64,000 nt of DNA. Origin: Petrocella sp024636985. Lineage in GTDB: Bacteria; Bacillota; Clostridia; Lachnospirales; Vallitaleaceae. Below are positions 52,383 to 60,959 of this stretch, piece by piece. Under the pieces are notes generated by a model that worked only from the letters and a program-made list of their open reading frames with translations, made no database searches and was not told the DNA's origin. Position numbers and translations under genes: made by a program. The stretch is from assembly GCA_024636985.1 (NCBI GenBank), contig JAGXFY010000045.1, positions 21,146 to 85,145 on the forward strand. Direction: 5' to 3'. The number at the start of each line of letters is the position of its first letter. Within the stretch, counting starts at the first letter, position 1.

Positions 52383-53387
52383 ATGATAAGAAAAATATTC
52401 ATTATATTTTTAAGGGATATGAAAACCAGTGTAAGGAACTTCATCACCTTGTACATTCTTGTTGTACCTGTTATTTTTGCCGTCCTCATCAATGTGTTTT
52501 CTCCCGGTATTAATGACACCACGGTTGAAATCCTTTTACTGGAGGGAGAAAATCCAAAGCAAGCTGAATATTTTAAGCAATTTGCAAAAGTGGAACTCTC
52601 AAAGAGCTTAGAGGCGACCCATGACCGGGTTAGAAAACGAGATAATATTATTGCAATACTGCCAGGCGCCTCAAAAGACTATTATATTCTGATACAGGGA
52701 AACGAACCGGATTATGTTGTGGATTATGTTAAGAATCTGGCTTCTTTTTCCCATTTTGATATTGGGATGGAGGATAGGGCAGCTGAGATTCTGACTTATG
52801 GTAGAGAGATACCGCCACTAAAAAAACTGATGGTTAATACGGCTATGATCTTTACGTCTATTTTAGGTGGTATGATTATTGCTTTGAATATTGTTGAAGA
52901 AAAAACAGATAACACCATCAGTGCCATTCACTTATCGCCAGTGTCCAGATTGGGCTTTATAGCAGGGAAAAGCATGATGGGTGTCGTCATTCCCGTGGTG
53001 GGTAGTATACTGCTTTTAATCATCACCGGATTTGGAGACATTAACTATTTCCATGTTTTTTTCATGGTGACGACCTCATGTATTATCAGTATACTTATTG
53101 GATTTATTGAAGGCATAAACAATGATGATGTTATGAATGCAGCAGGCAACATGAAATTGCTTTTTTTACCTTTATTTGGGTCCATTGCCGGTGTAGAGCT
53201 ATTGGCAGATAAGTGGCAACCCCTTTTTTACTGGATTCCCTTTTATTGGACATACAAAGGCAATGACTTAGTTTTGTCAAACAGAGGTTCGTGGATAGAG
53301 ATTATGAAATATTCAGGCATTGTACTGGGTATAAGTATCCTAGTATTTCTGATATTAGCACCAAAAATAAGAAAAGGATTAGAGTGA
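52383..53387 (+). CDS. ABC-2-type exporter permease, second
   Basis: The protein has 334 residues. Its topology equals that of the upstream permease: helix near 20-40, outside loop to about 155, then five helices. The sequence LNIVEEKTDNTISAIHLSPVSRLGFIAGKSMMG is the typical cytoplasmic coupling stretch of ABC-2 permeases. AAGGAGCG precedes the ATG. It is last in the TetR-linked operon. Confidence 0.87.
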   Translation: MIRKIFIIFLRDMKTSVRNFITLYILVVPVIFAVLINVFSPGINDTTVEILLLEGENPKQAEYFKQFAKVELSKSLEATHDRVRKRDNIIAILPGASKDYYILIQGNEPDYVVDYVKNLASFSHFDIGMEDRAAEILTYGREIPPLKKLMVNTAMIFTSILGGMIIALNIVEEKTDNTISAIHLSPVSRLGFIAGKSMMGVVIPVVGSILLLIITGFGDINYFHVFFMVTTSCIISILIGFIEGINNDDVMNAAGNMKLLFLPLFGSIAGVELLADKWQPLFYWIPFYWTYKGNDLVLSNRGSWIEIMKYSGIVLGISILVFLILAPKIRKGLE

Positions 53388-53439
53388 AACTTAGTTTTGA
53401 CATCTTAAATATAAGTAAATGATTAAGGAGGAATGGACA

Positions 53440-53637
53440 ATGAAAGTATGGGCAATTGTATCAATCGTTTATGCAGCAGCAGTTATTGTGCTTGCAATTA
53501 CAAAGCCGGCAGCAATCTGGAACATGAAAAAAATCCAGATATTTGAAAAAGTATTAGGGGTAAAAGGTACTGAGATATTCTTTTACGTTTGGGCTTTGAT
53601 TTTTCTCGTATTAGGTATTTGGCTACTTACAAGATAA
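53440..53637 (+). CDS. Small two-helix membrane protein
   Basis: This 65-residue protein has two hydrophobic helices (about 2-24 and 45-64) separated by a basic loop. ATG 53440 follows AAGGAGG and is preferred over ATG 53419, which lies before that ribosome site. I do not recognise a family. It may be co-transcribed with the exporter. Confidence 0.6.
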   Translation: MKVWAIVSIVYAAAVIVLAITKPAAIWNMKKIQIFEKVLGVKGTEIFFYVWALIFLVLGIWLLTR

Positions 53638-53683
53638 TTTATCATAAGACGCAAACAGATTTTAGATGAGTAGGAGTGAGCAA

Positions 53684-54235
53684 ATGATTTATGTGGCACT
53701 ACTTAGAGGCATAAATGTCGGCGGCAATAACAAAATCGACATGAAGCTTTTGAAAGAAACATTTATGCGGATAGGCATGACATCTGTTCGTACATATATT
53801 AATTCAGGCAATGTTATATTTGTAGATACAAATCATAACAAAGATGAACTTGCACAGATGTTACAAAAAGCAATTCTTGACGATTTTAATCTAGACATTA
53901 AAGTTCTAATTCGTAATTTCAATGATATTGAGGATCTAATAAAAGCCATGCCGGATAAATGGAAAAACGATGCGACCATGAAATGTGATGTATTGTTTTT
54001 ATGGGATGAAATGGATACAGAAGACTGCCTAAAAGAAATAGAGATTAAGCCGGATATAGATACGGTGATAACCGTAAGGGGTGCCATTCTATGGAAAGTT
54101 GATAAAGTCAATGTAACGAAGAGTGGTCTAATGAAGCTTGTAGGAAAGACTATGTATAAGAAAATGACAGTACGAAATGTCAATTCAGCCCGTAAAATAT
54201 ATGAAATAATGAAAACAAACAATGGGTCTGTATAG
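53684..54235 (+). CDS. DUF1697 family protein
   Basis: This 183-residue protein has the family's N-terminus, MIYVALLRGINVGGNNKIDM, and the SVRTYINSGNVIF stretch, followed by an alpha/beta domain ending NVTKSGLMKLVGKTMYKKMTVRN. Its function is unknown. ATG 53684 follows TAGGAGTGAG. A bidirectional terminator follows. Confidence 0.88.
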   Translation: MIYVALLRGINVGGNNKIDMKLLKETFMRIGMTSVRTYINSGNVIFVDTNHNKDELAQMLQKAILDDFNLDIKVLIRNFNDIEDLIKAMPDKWKNDATMKCDVLFLWDEMDTEDCLKEIEIKPDIDTVITVRGAILWKVDKVNVTKSGLMKLVGKTMYKKMTVRNVNSARKIYEIMKTNNGSV

Positions 54236-54247
54236 AAAAATAGTATA

Positions 54248-54294
54248 AAAAAAGCAAGAAGGAATTCTCAATGAGGATACCTTCTTGCTTTTTT
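54248..54294. terminator. Bidirectional intrinsic terminator between convergent genes
   Basis: AAAAAAGCAAGAAGG (54248-54262) pairs perfectly with CCTTCTTGCTTTTTT (54280-54294). A-run and T-run flank the stem, so it ends both the plus-strand DUF1697 transcript and the minus-strand RpiR transcript. Confidence 0.9.
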
Positions 54295-54330
54295 GGTGTC
54301 TACATCAATCATGAACCATCTGGATGCAGA

Positions 54331-55077
54331 CTATACCTCTAATTCATTCATATTATTTGTTTCTTCAAGAGATTTGTTCTGAGACTGAATACGTTGAATA
54401 ATTTCTTCCATGAAGATAAAGAAAATGGTTCTGGATTTTTCATAAGGTAAAAGATGACTGGGTTGAGGGTATTTGGATAACCAGAAGACCCTGTCACACT
54501 GAGCAAAAAGTGCCGTATTATATTCCTCAACAACAATAGTGACATCACAACCCTTGTTTTTGGAAGCATGATAGACATTCTCAAAGGAATGGAAAGTGCC
54601 TGTAACAGTAAAGATTACAAGTAAGGACTTTTCATCCACCATGGAAGCCACAGAGATCTCATCAGATACAGCAATAACCATCTTATTGGAGCAAGTACGG
54701 AGTCGATACTCAAAATATTGGGCACAGATTAATGATGGCCCATAGCCGAAGAGAACAATCTTCTTATGTCCTTCAATAAGCTCAAGAAACTCATCAATCA
54801 TCGTTGTATCAAAGTCATCTATAAATTGGCGTAGTCGATTCAGCTCGCCGGATTCCTTTGGATGAAAGATTGCCTCGCCATATAAAAAATGCATGTATTG
54901 TTTATAGTTATTAAAACCAAGTTTTTTTACAAACTTAGAAATCTTGGAAGTAGAGCAGTCGCAAATCTCTGCGGCCTGATGGATACGAAAAGGCGGGTTA
55001 GACTTTGAGTATATGAAAAGGCGATCATATATTTGCTTTTCAAGGGGATTTAAGTTACGTAAATCAGTGTTAATCAT
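54331..55077 (-). CDS. MurR/RpiR-family regulator with SIS domain
   Basis: The protein has 248 residues. The N-terminal HTH_6 domain (about 1-75) contains AAEICDCSTSKISKFVKKLGFNNYKQY. A SIS sugar-phosphate-binding domain (about 100-225) contains KIVLFGYGPSLICAQYFEYRL and SLLVIFTVTGTFHSF. RpiR regulators sense phosphorylated sugars or related intermediates. It is divergent from the dehydrogenase operon, whose FGGY kinase could make the ligand. Two palindromes lie in the shared upstream region. Confidence 0.9.
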   Translation of the reverse strand: MINTDLRNLNPLEKQIYDRLFIYSKSNPPFRIHQAAEICDCSTSKISKFVKKLGFNNYKQYMHFLYGEAIFHPKESGELNRLRQFIDDFDTTMIDEFLELIEGHKKIVLFGYGPSLICAQYFEYRLRTCSNKMVIAVSDEISVASMVDEKSLLVIFTVTGTFHSFENVYHASKNKGCDVTIVVEEYNTALFAQCDRVFWLSKYPQPSHLLPYEKSRTIFFIFMEEIIQRIQSQNKSLEETNNMNELEV

Positions 55078-55123
55078 ATGTCATTCGCCTCTTTCGTAAG
55101 AATCTAACAGTACTTTTTACCTG

Positions 55124-55152
55124 ATTTTAGCATTATCAATCCAATTTGTAAA
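55124..55152 (-). promoter_or_regulatory. Sigma-A-type promoter of the RpiR gene
   Basis: Minus-strand TTTACA (55147-55152) and TAAAAT (55124-55129) are spaced by 17 bp, about 47 bp before the RpiR start codon. Confidence 0.6.
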
Positions 55153-55215
55153 GGTTGAGATATTGCCAATAAGTTTTTTGGAAGCATCTTGAGAAAAAGA
55201 TATTAGACTCTAATA

Positions 55216-55233
55216 AATGGAAACATTTCCATT
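55216..55233. promoter_or_regulatory. RpiR-type operator palindrome, upstream copy
   Basis: AATGGAAA and TTTCCATT form a perfect 8+2+8 palindrome around CA, in the divergent region between the RpiR gene and the dehydrogenase operon. The core GAAA-N2-TTTC matches the second palindrome at 55257-55272. Confidence 0.6.
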
Positions 55234-55256
55234 AAAGGCACTATAAAACAATAAAA

Positions 55257-55272
55257 ATAGAAAAGTTTCTAT
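55257..55272. promoter_or_regulatory. RpiR-type operator palindrome, promoter-proximal copy
   Basis: ATAGAAA and TTTCTAT form a perfect 7+2+7 palindrome around AG, ending 7 bp before the -35 box at 55280. Its centre is 40 bp from that of the upstream copy, close to four helical turns, so dimers could bind on one face of the DNA. Confidence 0.6.
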
Positions 55273-55279
55273 ATTTTTC

Positions 55280-55308
55280 TTGACTTATACATTATTGCTC
55301 CGTATAAT
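55280..55308 (+). promoter_or_regulatory. Sigma-A-type promoter of the dehydrogenase operon
   Basis: TTGACT (55280-55285) and TATAAT (55303-55308) are spaced by 17 bp. The transcript would start near 55315 and open with a hairpin at 55328-55355. Confidence 0.7.
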
Positions 55309-55327
55309 GAATCTAGAATCATATGAT

Positions 55328-55355
55328 TGCTTCATTGAAATGGAACAATGAAGCA
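55328..55355 (+). other. Leader hairpin of the dehydrogenase operon
   Basis: TGCTTCATTG (55328-55337) pairs perfectly with CAATGAAGCA (55346-55355) over the 8-nt loop AAATGGAA. No T tract follows, so it is not a terminator. It may protect the 5' end of the transcript. Confidence 0.5.
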
Positions 55356-55405
55356 TATTCCTTAAGTGTAAAATGTCAATGATACAAATCAGGAGGTCAA
55401 GGATC

Positions 55406-56881
55406 GTGAATAATAATGAAATTGTAGAAAGCTTAGTAGCATTACTGTCAGAAGACCAAGTCAATACGAATCAGGATGACTTGTATGATGCTTCTGCAGA
55501 CCGTTACAAAAAATATGCAAAAGCTAGAAAAGCTTTAGATGTACCCATGCCGACAGCTATTGTCTATCCGAATACAACAGAAGAGGTAAGTAGCTTATTA
55601 AAGTATTGCAATGAAAATCATATAAATGTAATACCAAGAGGCGGTAAAACAGCAACAGAAGGCGGACTTGAAAACTGGAAAGAAAAAACCGTGGTCATCG
55701 ATGCAAAAAACCTGAATAAAATCGTGAAAATAGATCCATATAATATGCAAGCAACAGCTTGTGCAGGGGTTGAGTTACAAGCCCTAGAAGATGAGCTTCG
55801 CAAGATCGGATACACAACCGGTCACTCTCCTCAATCTAAACCGGTAGCCAAAATGGGCGGTTTAGTAGCAACAAGAAGTATAGGTCAATTCTCTACCTTA
55901 TATGGTGGTATAGAAGATATGGTAGTTGGCCTTGAATGTGTATTCCCGGATGGTCATATATCAAGAATCAAAAATGTATCAAGACGTGCAGGCGGGCCCG
56001 ATATTAGGCATATTGCTATCGGAAATGAAGGTACTTTGTGCTACATAACAGAAGTAACAGTAAAGATCTTCAAATATTTTCCGGAAAACAATAAGTTCTT
56101 TGGTTATCTCATTAAAGATGTTGAAACAGGAATCAAAATACTAAGAGAAGTTATGGTCAATGGTTATCGCCCATCTGTGGCAAGAACTTATTCAGAAGAG
56201 GATGCAGCACAACATTTTTATCACTTTCATAAAAATAAATGTGTATTGTTGTTTATGGCAGAAGGTACTGAAGGCATTGTAAGTGCTACCTGTAAAGGTA
56301 TTGAAGAAGCTGTAGAAAAGTTCAAAGATGGTATCATTGAACAAGTAGACAGCCAACACATTGAAGATTGGTTTAATCATCTGAATTGGTCACAACAAGA
56401 TATTGATGATGAGTATGAAGGTATGATGGAAAAAGATGCCCATGCTGGATTTACGACGGAGATATCAGCAGATTGGGAGACCATTCCAAAAATCTATGAC
56501 GCAGTCATCAAACGTGTTAGAGAAGAATTTCCAAGAGCTCATGAACTTACCATGTTAGGTGGTCATTCATCACACAGTTACATCAATGGTACCAATATGT
56601 ACTTTGTATATAACTACGAAATCAGCTGTGCTCCTGAAGACGAAATGATGGTTTACCACCATCCGATTCAACGGATTATTGTTGAAGAAACAATCAATGC
56701 AGGTGGATCTATGTGTCACCATCATGGTATAGGAAAGTTCAGAAGTGAATGGACCCTTGATGAGCATGGTTCAGCATACTATATGCTTGAAAAACTAAAA
56801 GAAGCTTTTGATCCTAATGGCATTATGAATTATGGTACTATTTTCCCTCAAGAAGAGGGTATTAAAAAGTATATAAAGTAA
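55406..56881 (+). CDS. FAD-linked dehydrogenase of the VAO/PCMH family, AGPS-like
   Basis: The protein has 491 residues. An FAD_binding_4 domain (about 45-225) contains VIPRGGKTATEGG, the flavin-contact stretch HSPQSKPVAKMGGLVATRS and GGIEDMVVGLECVFPDG. An FAD_oxidase_C domain ends in FDPNGIMNYGTIF. GGSMCHHHGIGKFRSEW resembles the active-site triple-histidine loop of alkyldihydroxyacetonephosphate synthase, though D-lactate and glycolate dehydrogenases are also relatives. EtfB and EtfA downstream would accept its electrons. GTG 55406 follows AGGAGG by 7-8 nt and is preferred over ATG 55373, which precedes that ribosome site. Substrate unknown, probably a hydroxy acid or polyol derivative. Confidence 0.8.
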   Translation: MNNNEIVESLVALLSEDQVNTNQDDLYDASADRYKKYAKARKALDVPMPTAIVYPNTTEEVSSLLKYCNENHINVIPRGGKTATEGGLENWKEKTVVIDAKNLNKIVKIDPYNMQATACAGVELQALEDELRKIGYTTGHSPQSKPVAKMGGLVATRSIGQFSTLYGGIEDMVVGLECVFPDGHISRIKNVSRRAGGPDIRHIAIGNEGTLCYITEVTVKIFKYFPENNKFFGYLIKDVETGIKILREVMVNGYRPSVARTYSEEDAAQHFYHFHKNKCVLLFMAEGTEGIVSATCKGIEEAVEKFKDGIIEQVDSQHIEDWFNHLNWSQQDIDDEYEGMMEKDAHAGFTTEISADWETIPKIYDAVIKRVREEFPRAHELTMLGGHSSHSYINGTNMYFVYNYEISCAPEDEMMVYHHPIQRIIVEETINAGGSMCHHHGIGKFRSEWTLDEHGSAYYMLEKLKEAFDPNGIMNYGTIFPQEEGIKKYIK

Positions 56882-56917
56882 AAGGGTGTAAAGTAAAACG
56901 TAACTTATCAATGGTTA

Positions 56918-56961
56918 CTTGCATTTGACCTATCCGAAAGCTATTACCTGTCAAATGCAAG
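56918..56961 (+). other. Intercistronic hairpin between the dehydrogenase and MFS genes
   Basis: CTTGCATTTGAC (56918-56929) pairs perfectly with GTCAAATGCAAG (56950-56961) over a 20-nt loop. No T tract follows. It may be an RNA processing or stability element that sets different levels for the two genes. Confidence 0.55.
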
Positions 56962-56995
56962 CAACACAAAATTCAAACAAATGTTGGAGGGTTTT

Positions 56996-58303
56996 ATGAA
57001 ACAGAGTAATTTCAGACGATATTTTCAGTTCTTTCTCATCATTCTTGCTGCTGGTGCCATCTATCCTGTTATTTACTTAAGAACCAATTATCAAGTCACT
57101 TTACTTGAAGTATTTGACTTATCACAAGTACAGCTGAATAATTTCTACTCAATGTTAGGTATGGCTTATATTATCGGTTATATTCCTAGTGGTCTAATAG
57201 CAGATAAGATTTCGGCCAAAAAATTAATTGGTATTTCATTAATCGGTGTAGCTGCATGTGGCTTCTGGTTTGCTCAGATTCCAAGTGCTGGTTCCGTAAG
57301 CATTATATTCTTCTTATGGGGTATTTTCTCAGTATTTACGTTTTGGAGTTCTCATTTAAAGGTTGTCAAAATGCTTTCAAGAACCAATGAAGAAGGACGA
57401 TTTTTTGGTATCCTAGATGGTGGACGTGGTGTTGTTGAAGCTGTTATGGCCAGTATAGGTCTTGGTATTTTCGCGGCGATTCTTGGCAACAGTGAACTCA
57501 TGGCAGATAAACAAGCAGCAATGGTTGCCGTTATTTACTTATACTCGGCAGTTGTTCTAGCTGCGGGCATCTTGATTTTAATCTTTGTTGATAATGATGA
57601 AAAACTTAATTCAATGTCAGAAAATATTGGTGAACGTCCAGAAAATGAAAAATTCCATCTTAAAGATGTTGGTGCGCTTCTTAAGAACAAATATGTTTAC
57701 TTAATGGGCGGTATTATTTTCATGGGTTATGCAGTATTCTGGACCGTTTATTATATCGGTGGATTCTTACAAAGTAATGTAGGCATAGACGCTGTAACCG
57801 TTGGTACAATCACAGTTATTATCCTATGGATGAGACCAGTTGGTGGATTCATTGGTGGTTTTGCAGCAGACCGCTATGGTAGAACGAAAACAATAAGTTT
57901 TGCGCTTATTGGTGCAGCAGTATTCTTGACAGTTTCAGCGATGTTGCCGGTATCATCCCCACAAACCATGTTTGCAATCGTTGTTGTTATTCTAGGCATC
58001 TTCCTTTATATGATTCGTGGTACTTATTGGTCACTACTTGGTCAATCCAAGATTGAAGTTGCAATGATGGGTACAGCGATTGGTGTCATTTCCTTTATTG
58101 GTTATTTACCGGACATCATCTTACCTCAAATGAACAACTTCTTATGGGCAACGTTTGGTGATAACGGTGGTTATAATGCTTATTTCATCGTAAGTGCAGT
58201 ATTTGGACTTCTAGGTGTTGTTATTCTTTCAGTCTATGCTAAGATGAATAGTAAAGAAAAGGAAATGAAAAAGGCCTTAGAGCCAATTCAAGAAACTTTG
58301 TAG
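56996..58303 (+). CDS. MFS transporter of the dehydrogenase operon
   Basis: The protein has 435 residues with 12 hydrophobic helices in two halves. The MFS loop motif appears as GLIADKISAKKLIG (about 67-80) after helix 2 and again as GGFAADRYGRTKTIS in the second half. ATG 56996 follows TGGAGGG and is preferred over TTG 56981. It probably imports the substrate of the operon or a related organic anion. The specificity cannot be read from the sequence. Confidence 0.87.
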   Translation: MKQSNFRRYFQFFLIILAAGAIYPVIYLRTNYQVTLLEVFDLSQVQLNNFYSMLGMAYIIGYIPSGLIADKISAKKLIGISLIGVAACGFWFAQIPSAGSVSIIFFLWGIFSVFTFWSSHLKVVKMLSRTNEEGRFFGILDGGRGVVEAVMASIGLGIFAAILGNSELMADKQAAMVAVIYLYSAVVLAAGILILIFVDNDEKLNSMSENIGERPENEKFHLKDVGALLKNKYVYLMGGIIFMGYAVFWTVYYIGGFLQSNVGIDAVTVGTITVIILWMRPVGGFIGGFAADRYGRTKTISFALIGAAVFLTVSAMLPVSSPQTMFAIVVVILGIFLYMIRGTYWSLLGQSKIEVAMMGTAIGVISFIGYLPDIILPQMNNFLWATFGDNGGYNAYFIVSAVFGLLGVVILSVYAKMNSKEKEMKKALEPIQETL

Positions 58304-58327
58304 AATGAGTAAAAAGGAAGTGTTCTA

Positions 58328-59125
58328 ATGATGAGGTTAATCTGTATTATTAAGTTTGTTCCGGACGTGGACAACTTCAAATATGACTATGAGAACAATG
58401 TGCTAATCAGAGAGAATGTTAGATTAACGCTGAACCCTGATGACGCTTGTGCCGTCGCTTTTGCCCTAAAAGTAAAAGCCAAGGATCCAGAGACGCATAT
58501 TGAAGTTGTAACAATGGCACCCATATCCGTTAAACCTCACATGGAAGACTTATTACGACTGGGTGTTGACAAAGGCACGATCATATCAGATCGTTTGTAT
58601 GTTGGTAGTGATACATATGCTACTAGCCTTGTTCTTGGAAGATACTTATCGTCCCAAACCTATGATGTTATTTTATCTGGCACCCATGCTATTGATGGGG
58701 ACACATCTCATATACCAGCACAACTCGGTGATTTACTTGGACTGAATCAAATGTCTGGAATCATTAAAGTAGATGAAACGGCACTGAGTAAGACTTCGGC
58801 AGTATTTGAAGTTGAGACAGAGGATATGATTGCTACATATGAGATGATGTTACCTGCAATACTCAGTTTGACGAGAGAAAGTAGTTATAAACTGCCTTAT
58901 ATAAAGCGTCAGGATATGGATTTGGATGTGACGAACCGATTAAACATCATATCCAATGAAAGCTTGGGTTTTAAGGTAGATGAAGTTGGTATTAAAGGGT
59001 CACCTACAAAAGTAGCAAAAACATATACAAAAGAGTTCAATCAGAAGGAACGTACCGTCATTGGTACAGACGATGAAGGTATTACCCTCGTCTATGAGTT
59101 TCTAAAAGAAAAAGGATTTATTTGA
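58328..59125 (+). CDS. etfB: Electron transfer flavoprotein beta subunit
   Basis: The protein has 265 residues: LICIIKFVPDVDN at the start, LTLNPDDACAVAFAL, VGSDTYATSLVLGR, and the EtfB signature GTHAIDGDTSHIPAQLGDLLGL. It binds a nucleotide cofactor (FAD in bifurcating Etf, AMP otherwise) and shuttles electrons with EtfA. The NPDD-A-A-AL pattern recalls bifurcating types, but this is not decisive. AAGGAAG precedes the start, and the next gene follows its stop by one base. Confidence 0.9.
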   Translation: MMRLICIIKFVPDVDNFKYDYENNVLIRENVRLTLNPDDACAVAFALKVKAKDPETHIEVVTMAPISVKPHMEDLLRLGVDKGTIISDRLYVGSDTYATSLVLGRYLSSQTYDVILSGTHAIDGDTSHIPAQLGDLLGLNQMSGIIKVDETALSKTSAVFEVETEDMIATYEMMLPAILSLTRESSYKLPYIKRQDMDLDVTNRLNIISNESLGFKVDEVGIKGSPTKVAKTYTKEFNQKERTVIGTDDEGITLVYEFLKEKGFI

Positions 59126-59126
59126 T

Positions 59127-60080
59127 ATGAAAAGTTGTTTGATATACATCGATCACAAAGAAGTACAAAATTCCATAGATCTTTTAGAAGTAGCAAGACA
59201 GATATTTCAGGATGAACCTTATGAAACAACAGGGGTTGAATTTGAAAATCACAATGTGACCCTTGTGGGAAGGTTTGATCACTTAATTCAGGTTCATTAT
59301 CCTGAGATTAGACTATATGACCAAGTGGCGGTGACGGATGTACTGGTTCAGATACAAGAGGCAAAAGCATATGATTGTATCCTGATACCTGCAACCTATT
59401 ATGGTCGTATCTTAGCACCAAGATTGTCTATGCACTTAGGCGTTGGCTTAGTCGCTGACGTGACAGCTATCGGCCACTACAACAACAATCTTGAGATGAT
59501 CCGTCCGGCATTTAGTGGTAGAATCATGGCTGGAATCGTATCAAGAAGTCAAAGCCCTATTATGATGAGCGTGCGACAAGGTGTATTTCATTATGAAGGC
59601 CAAAATGATAAAGCTACAAATATTATGAAGTACGTTCCGACCCATGTAAAAGATGGTGGTATTTCATGTTTGTCCGTAAAAAAGAAAGAACAAATATACG
59701 ATATTAGAGAAAGTGATGTCCTTGTTTCCGGTGGTGGTGGTGTTGTGAAAAGTTTTCAGCACCTTGAAAAACTAGCTACAAAGCTGGGTGGACAAGTCTC
59801 AGCAAGTCGAAAAATCGTCGATCAAGGTATAGCTACAAGAAGCATACAAGTAGGTCAATCAGGAAAAACAGTAAGTCCGAAACTGTACATTGCCCTTGGT
59901 ATTTATGGATCGATACAACATGTTGAAGGATTAAAAAATGTCCCACACATGATTTCAGTTAACATCAACCGGGATGCCCCCATATGCAGCTTATCAGACA
60001 TTGTGGTTGAAGGTGATGCTATGGCTTTCATAGATGGATTGATGAAAAAAATTGAAGAAAATGAAGGTACTGTATTATAA
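59127..60080 (+). CDS. etfA: Electron transfer flavoprotein alpha subunit
   Basis: The protein has 317 residues. The C-terminal FAD domain is complete: VLVSGGGGV, ASRKIVDQGIATRSIQVGQSGKTVSPKLYIALGIYGSIQHV and NINRDAPICSLSDIVVEGDA. It forms the heterodimer with EtfB and takes electrons from the FAD dehydrogenase of the operon. No ferredoxin-like domain or adjacent [4Fe-4S] protein is present, so the onward acceptor is unknown. Confidence 0.92.
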   Translation: MKSCLIYIDHKEVQNSIDLLEVARQIFQDEPYETTGVEFENHNVTLVGRFDHLIQVHYPEIRLYDQVAVTDVLVQIQEAKAYDCILIPATYYGRILAPRLSMHLGVGLVADVTAIGHYNNNLEMIRPAFSGRIMAGIVSRSQSPIMMSVRQGVFHYEGQNDKATNIMKYVPTHVKDGGISCLSVKKKEQIYDIRESDVLVSGGGGVVKSFQHLEKLATKLGGQVSASRKIVDQGIATRSIQVGQSGKTVSPKLYIALGIYGSIQHVEGLKNVPHMISVNINRDAPICSLSDIVVEGDAMAFIDGLMKKIEENEGTVL

Positions 60081-60138
60081 CTATGGTTACTATAAGATTC
60101 CTTATTATAAGAATAGGGACATATTGGGAGGTTTTAAA

Positions 60139-60918
60139 ATGAATATATCAGATTTTAATATGGATTTCTTTTCGCTAAAAGGTAAAAATGCAATTGTAAC
60201 AGGCGGTAATGGTGGGTTAGGACAAGCTTTCACAACAGCACTTGCAAAAGCAGGCGCAAATGTATTAGTGCCAAGTCTTGCAGATGATGATGGATCAACA
60301 AAGGCATTGGTTGAAGCTTGTGGTGTTGAATACAAATTCATGGAGGCAGACATCACAGGTGATGGTGAATGTAAAAGAATTGTTGAAGAATGTGTTAACA
60401 CTTGGGGTAGTATTGATGTCCTGGTCAACTGTGCAGGTATTAGTATCAATGTACAAGATGTAACGCAATATACAAGAAAAGAATGGGATAAGATGATTGC
60501 CATTAATCTAACGGCTGCTTTTGAAATGATTCATGAATCATGTAAGTTTATGATCAAACAAGAAAGCGGCAAAGTCATTAATATAGCTTCACTATACGCA
60601 TTCCTTGGAGGACAATGGTCACCAGCCTATGCTGCAACAAAACATGGTATTGTTGGATTAACAAAATCTATGTGTGATGAGTTAGCACAGTGGAACATCC
60701 AAGTCAATGCAATAGCGCCTGGATACTATGCAACACCTTTAACAGAAATGACAAGAAAAGATGAGAAACGAAATGCAGAGATTCTCGCTCATATTCCGGC
60801 AAACAGATGGGGATACACAGCAGACCTTATGGGTGCTACCGTATTCTTAGCCAGTGCGGCTTCCAATTATGTTAATGGTGCAACGCTAACGGTAGATGGC
60901 GGCTACTTAATGCGATAA
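60139..60918 (+). CDS. Short-chain dehydrogenase/reductase (classical SDR)
   Basis: This 259-residue NAD(P)-dependent oxidoreductase has the cofactor motif TGGNGGLG (about residues 21-28), NCAGIS, the catalytic Ser in NIASLYAFLG, YAATK with the active-site Tyr and Lys, and the C-terminal NGATLTVDGGY. It resembles gluconate 5-dehydrogenase and KduD-type enzymes acting on sugar acids. ATG 60139 after TGGGAGG is chosen. An in-frame start at 60052 would overlap etfA. Confidence 0.9.
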   Translation: MNISDFNMDFFSLKGKNAIVTGGNGGLGQAFTTALAKAGANVLVPSLADDDGSTKALVEACGVEYKFMEADITGDGECKRIVEECVNTWGSIDVLVNCAGISINVQDVTQYTRKEWDKMIAINLTAAFEMIHESCKFMIKQESGKVINIASLYAFLGGQWSPAYAATKHGIVGLTKSMCDELAQWNIQVNAIAPGYYATPLTEMTRKDEKRNAEILAHIPANRWGYTADLMGATVFLASAASNYVNGATLTVDGGYLMR

Positions 60919-60959
60919 ATCAACCCATAGATAAAATCATATTTGTATAGGAGAAGGTT

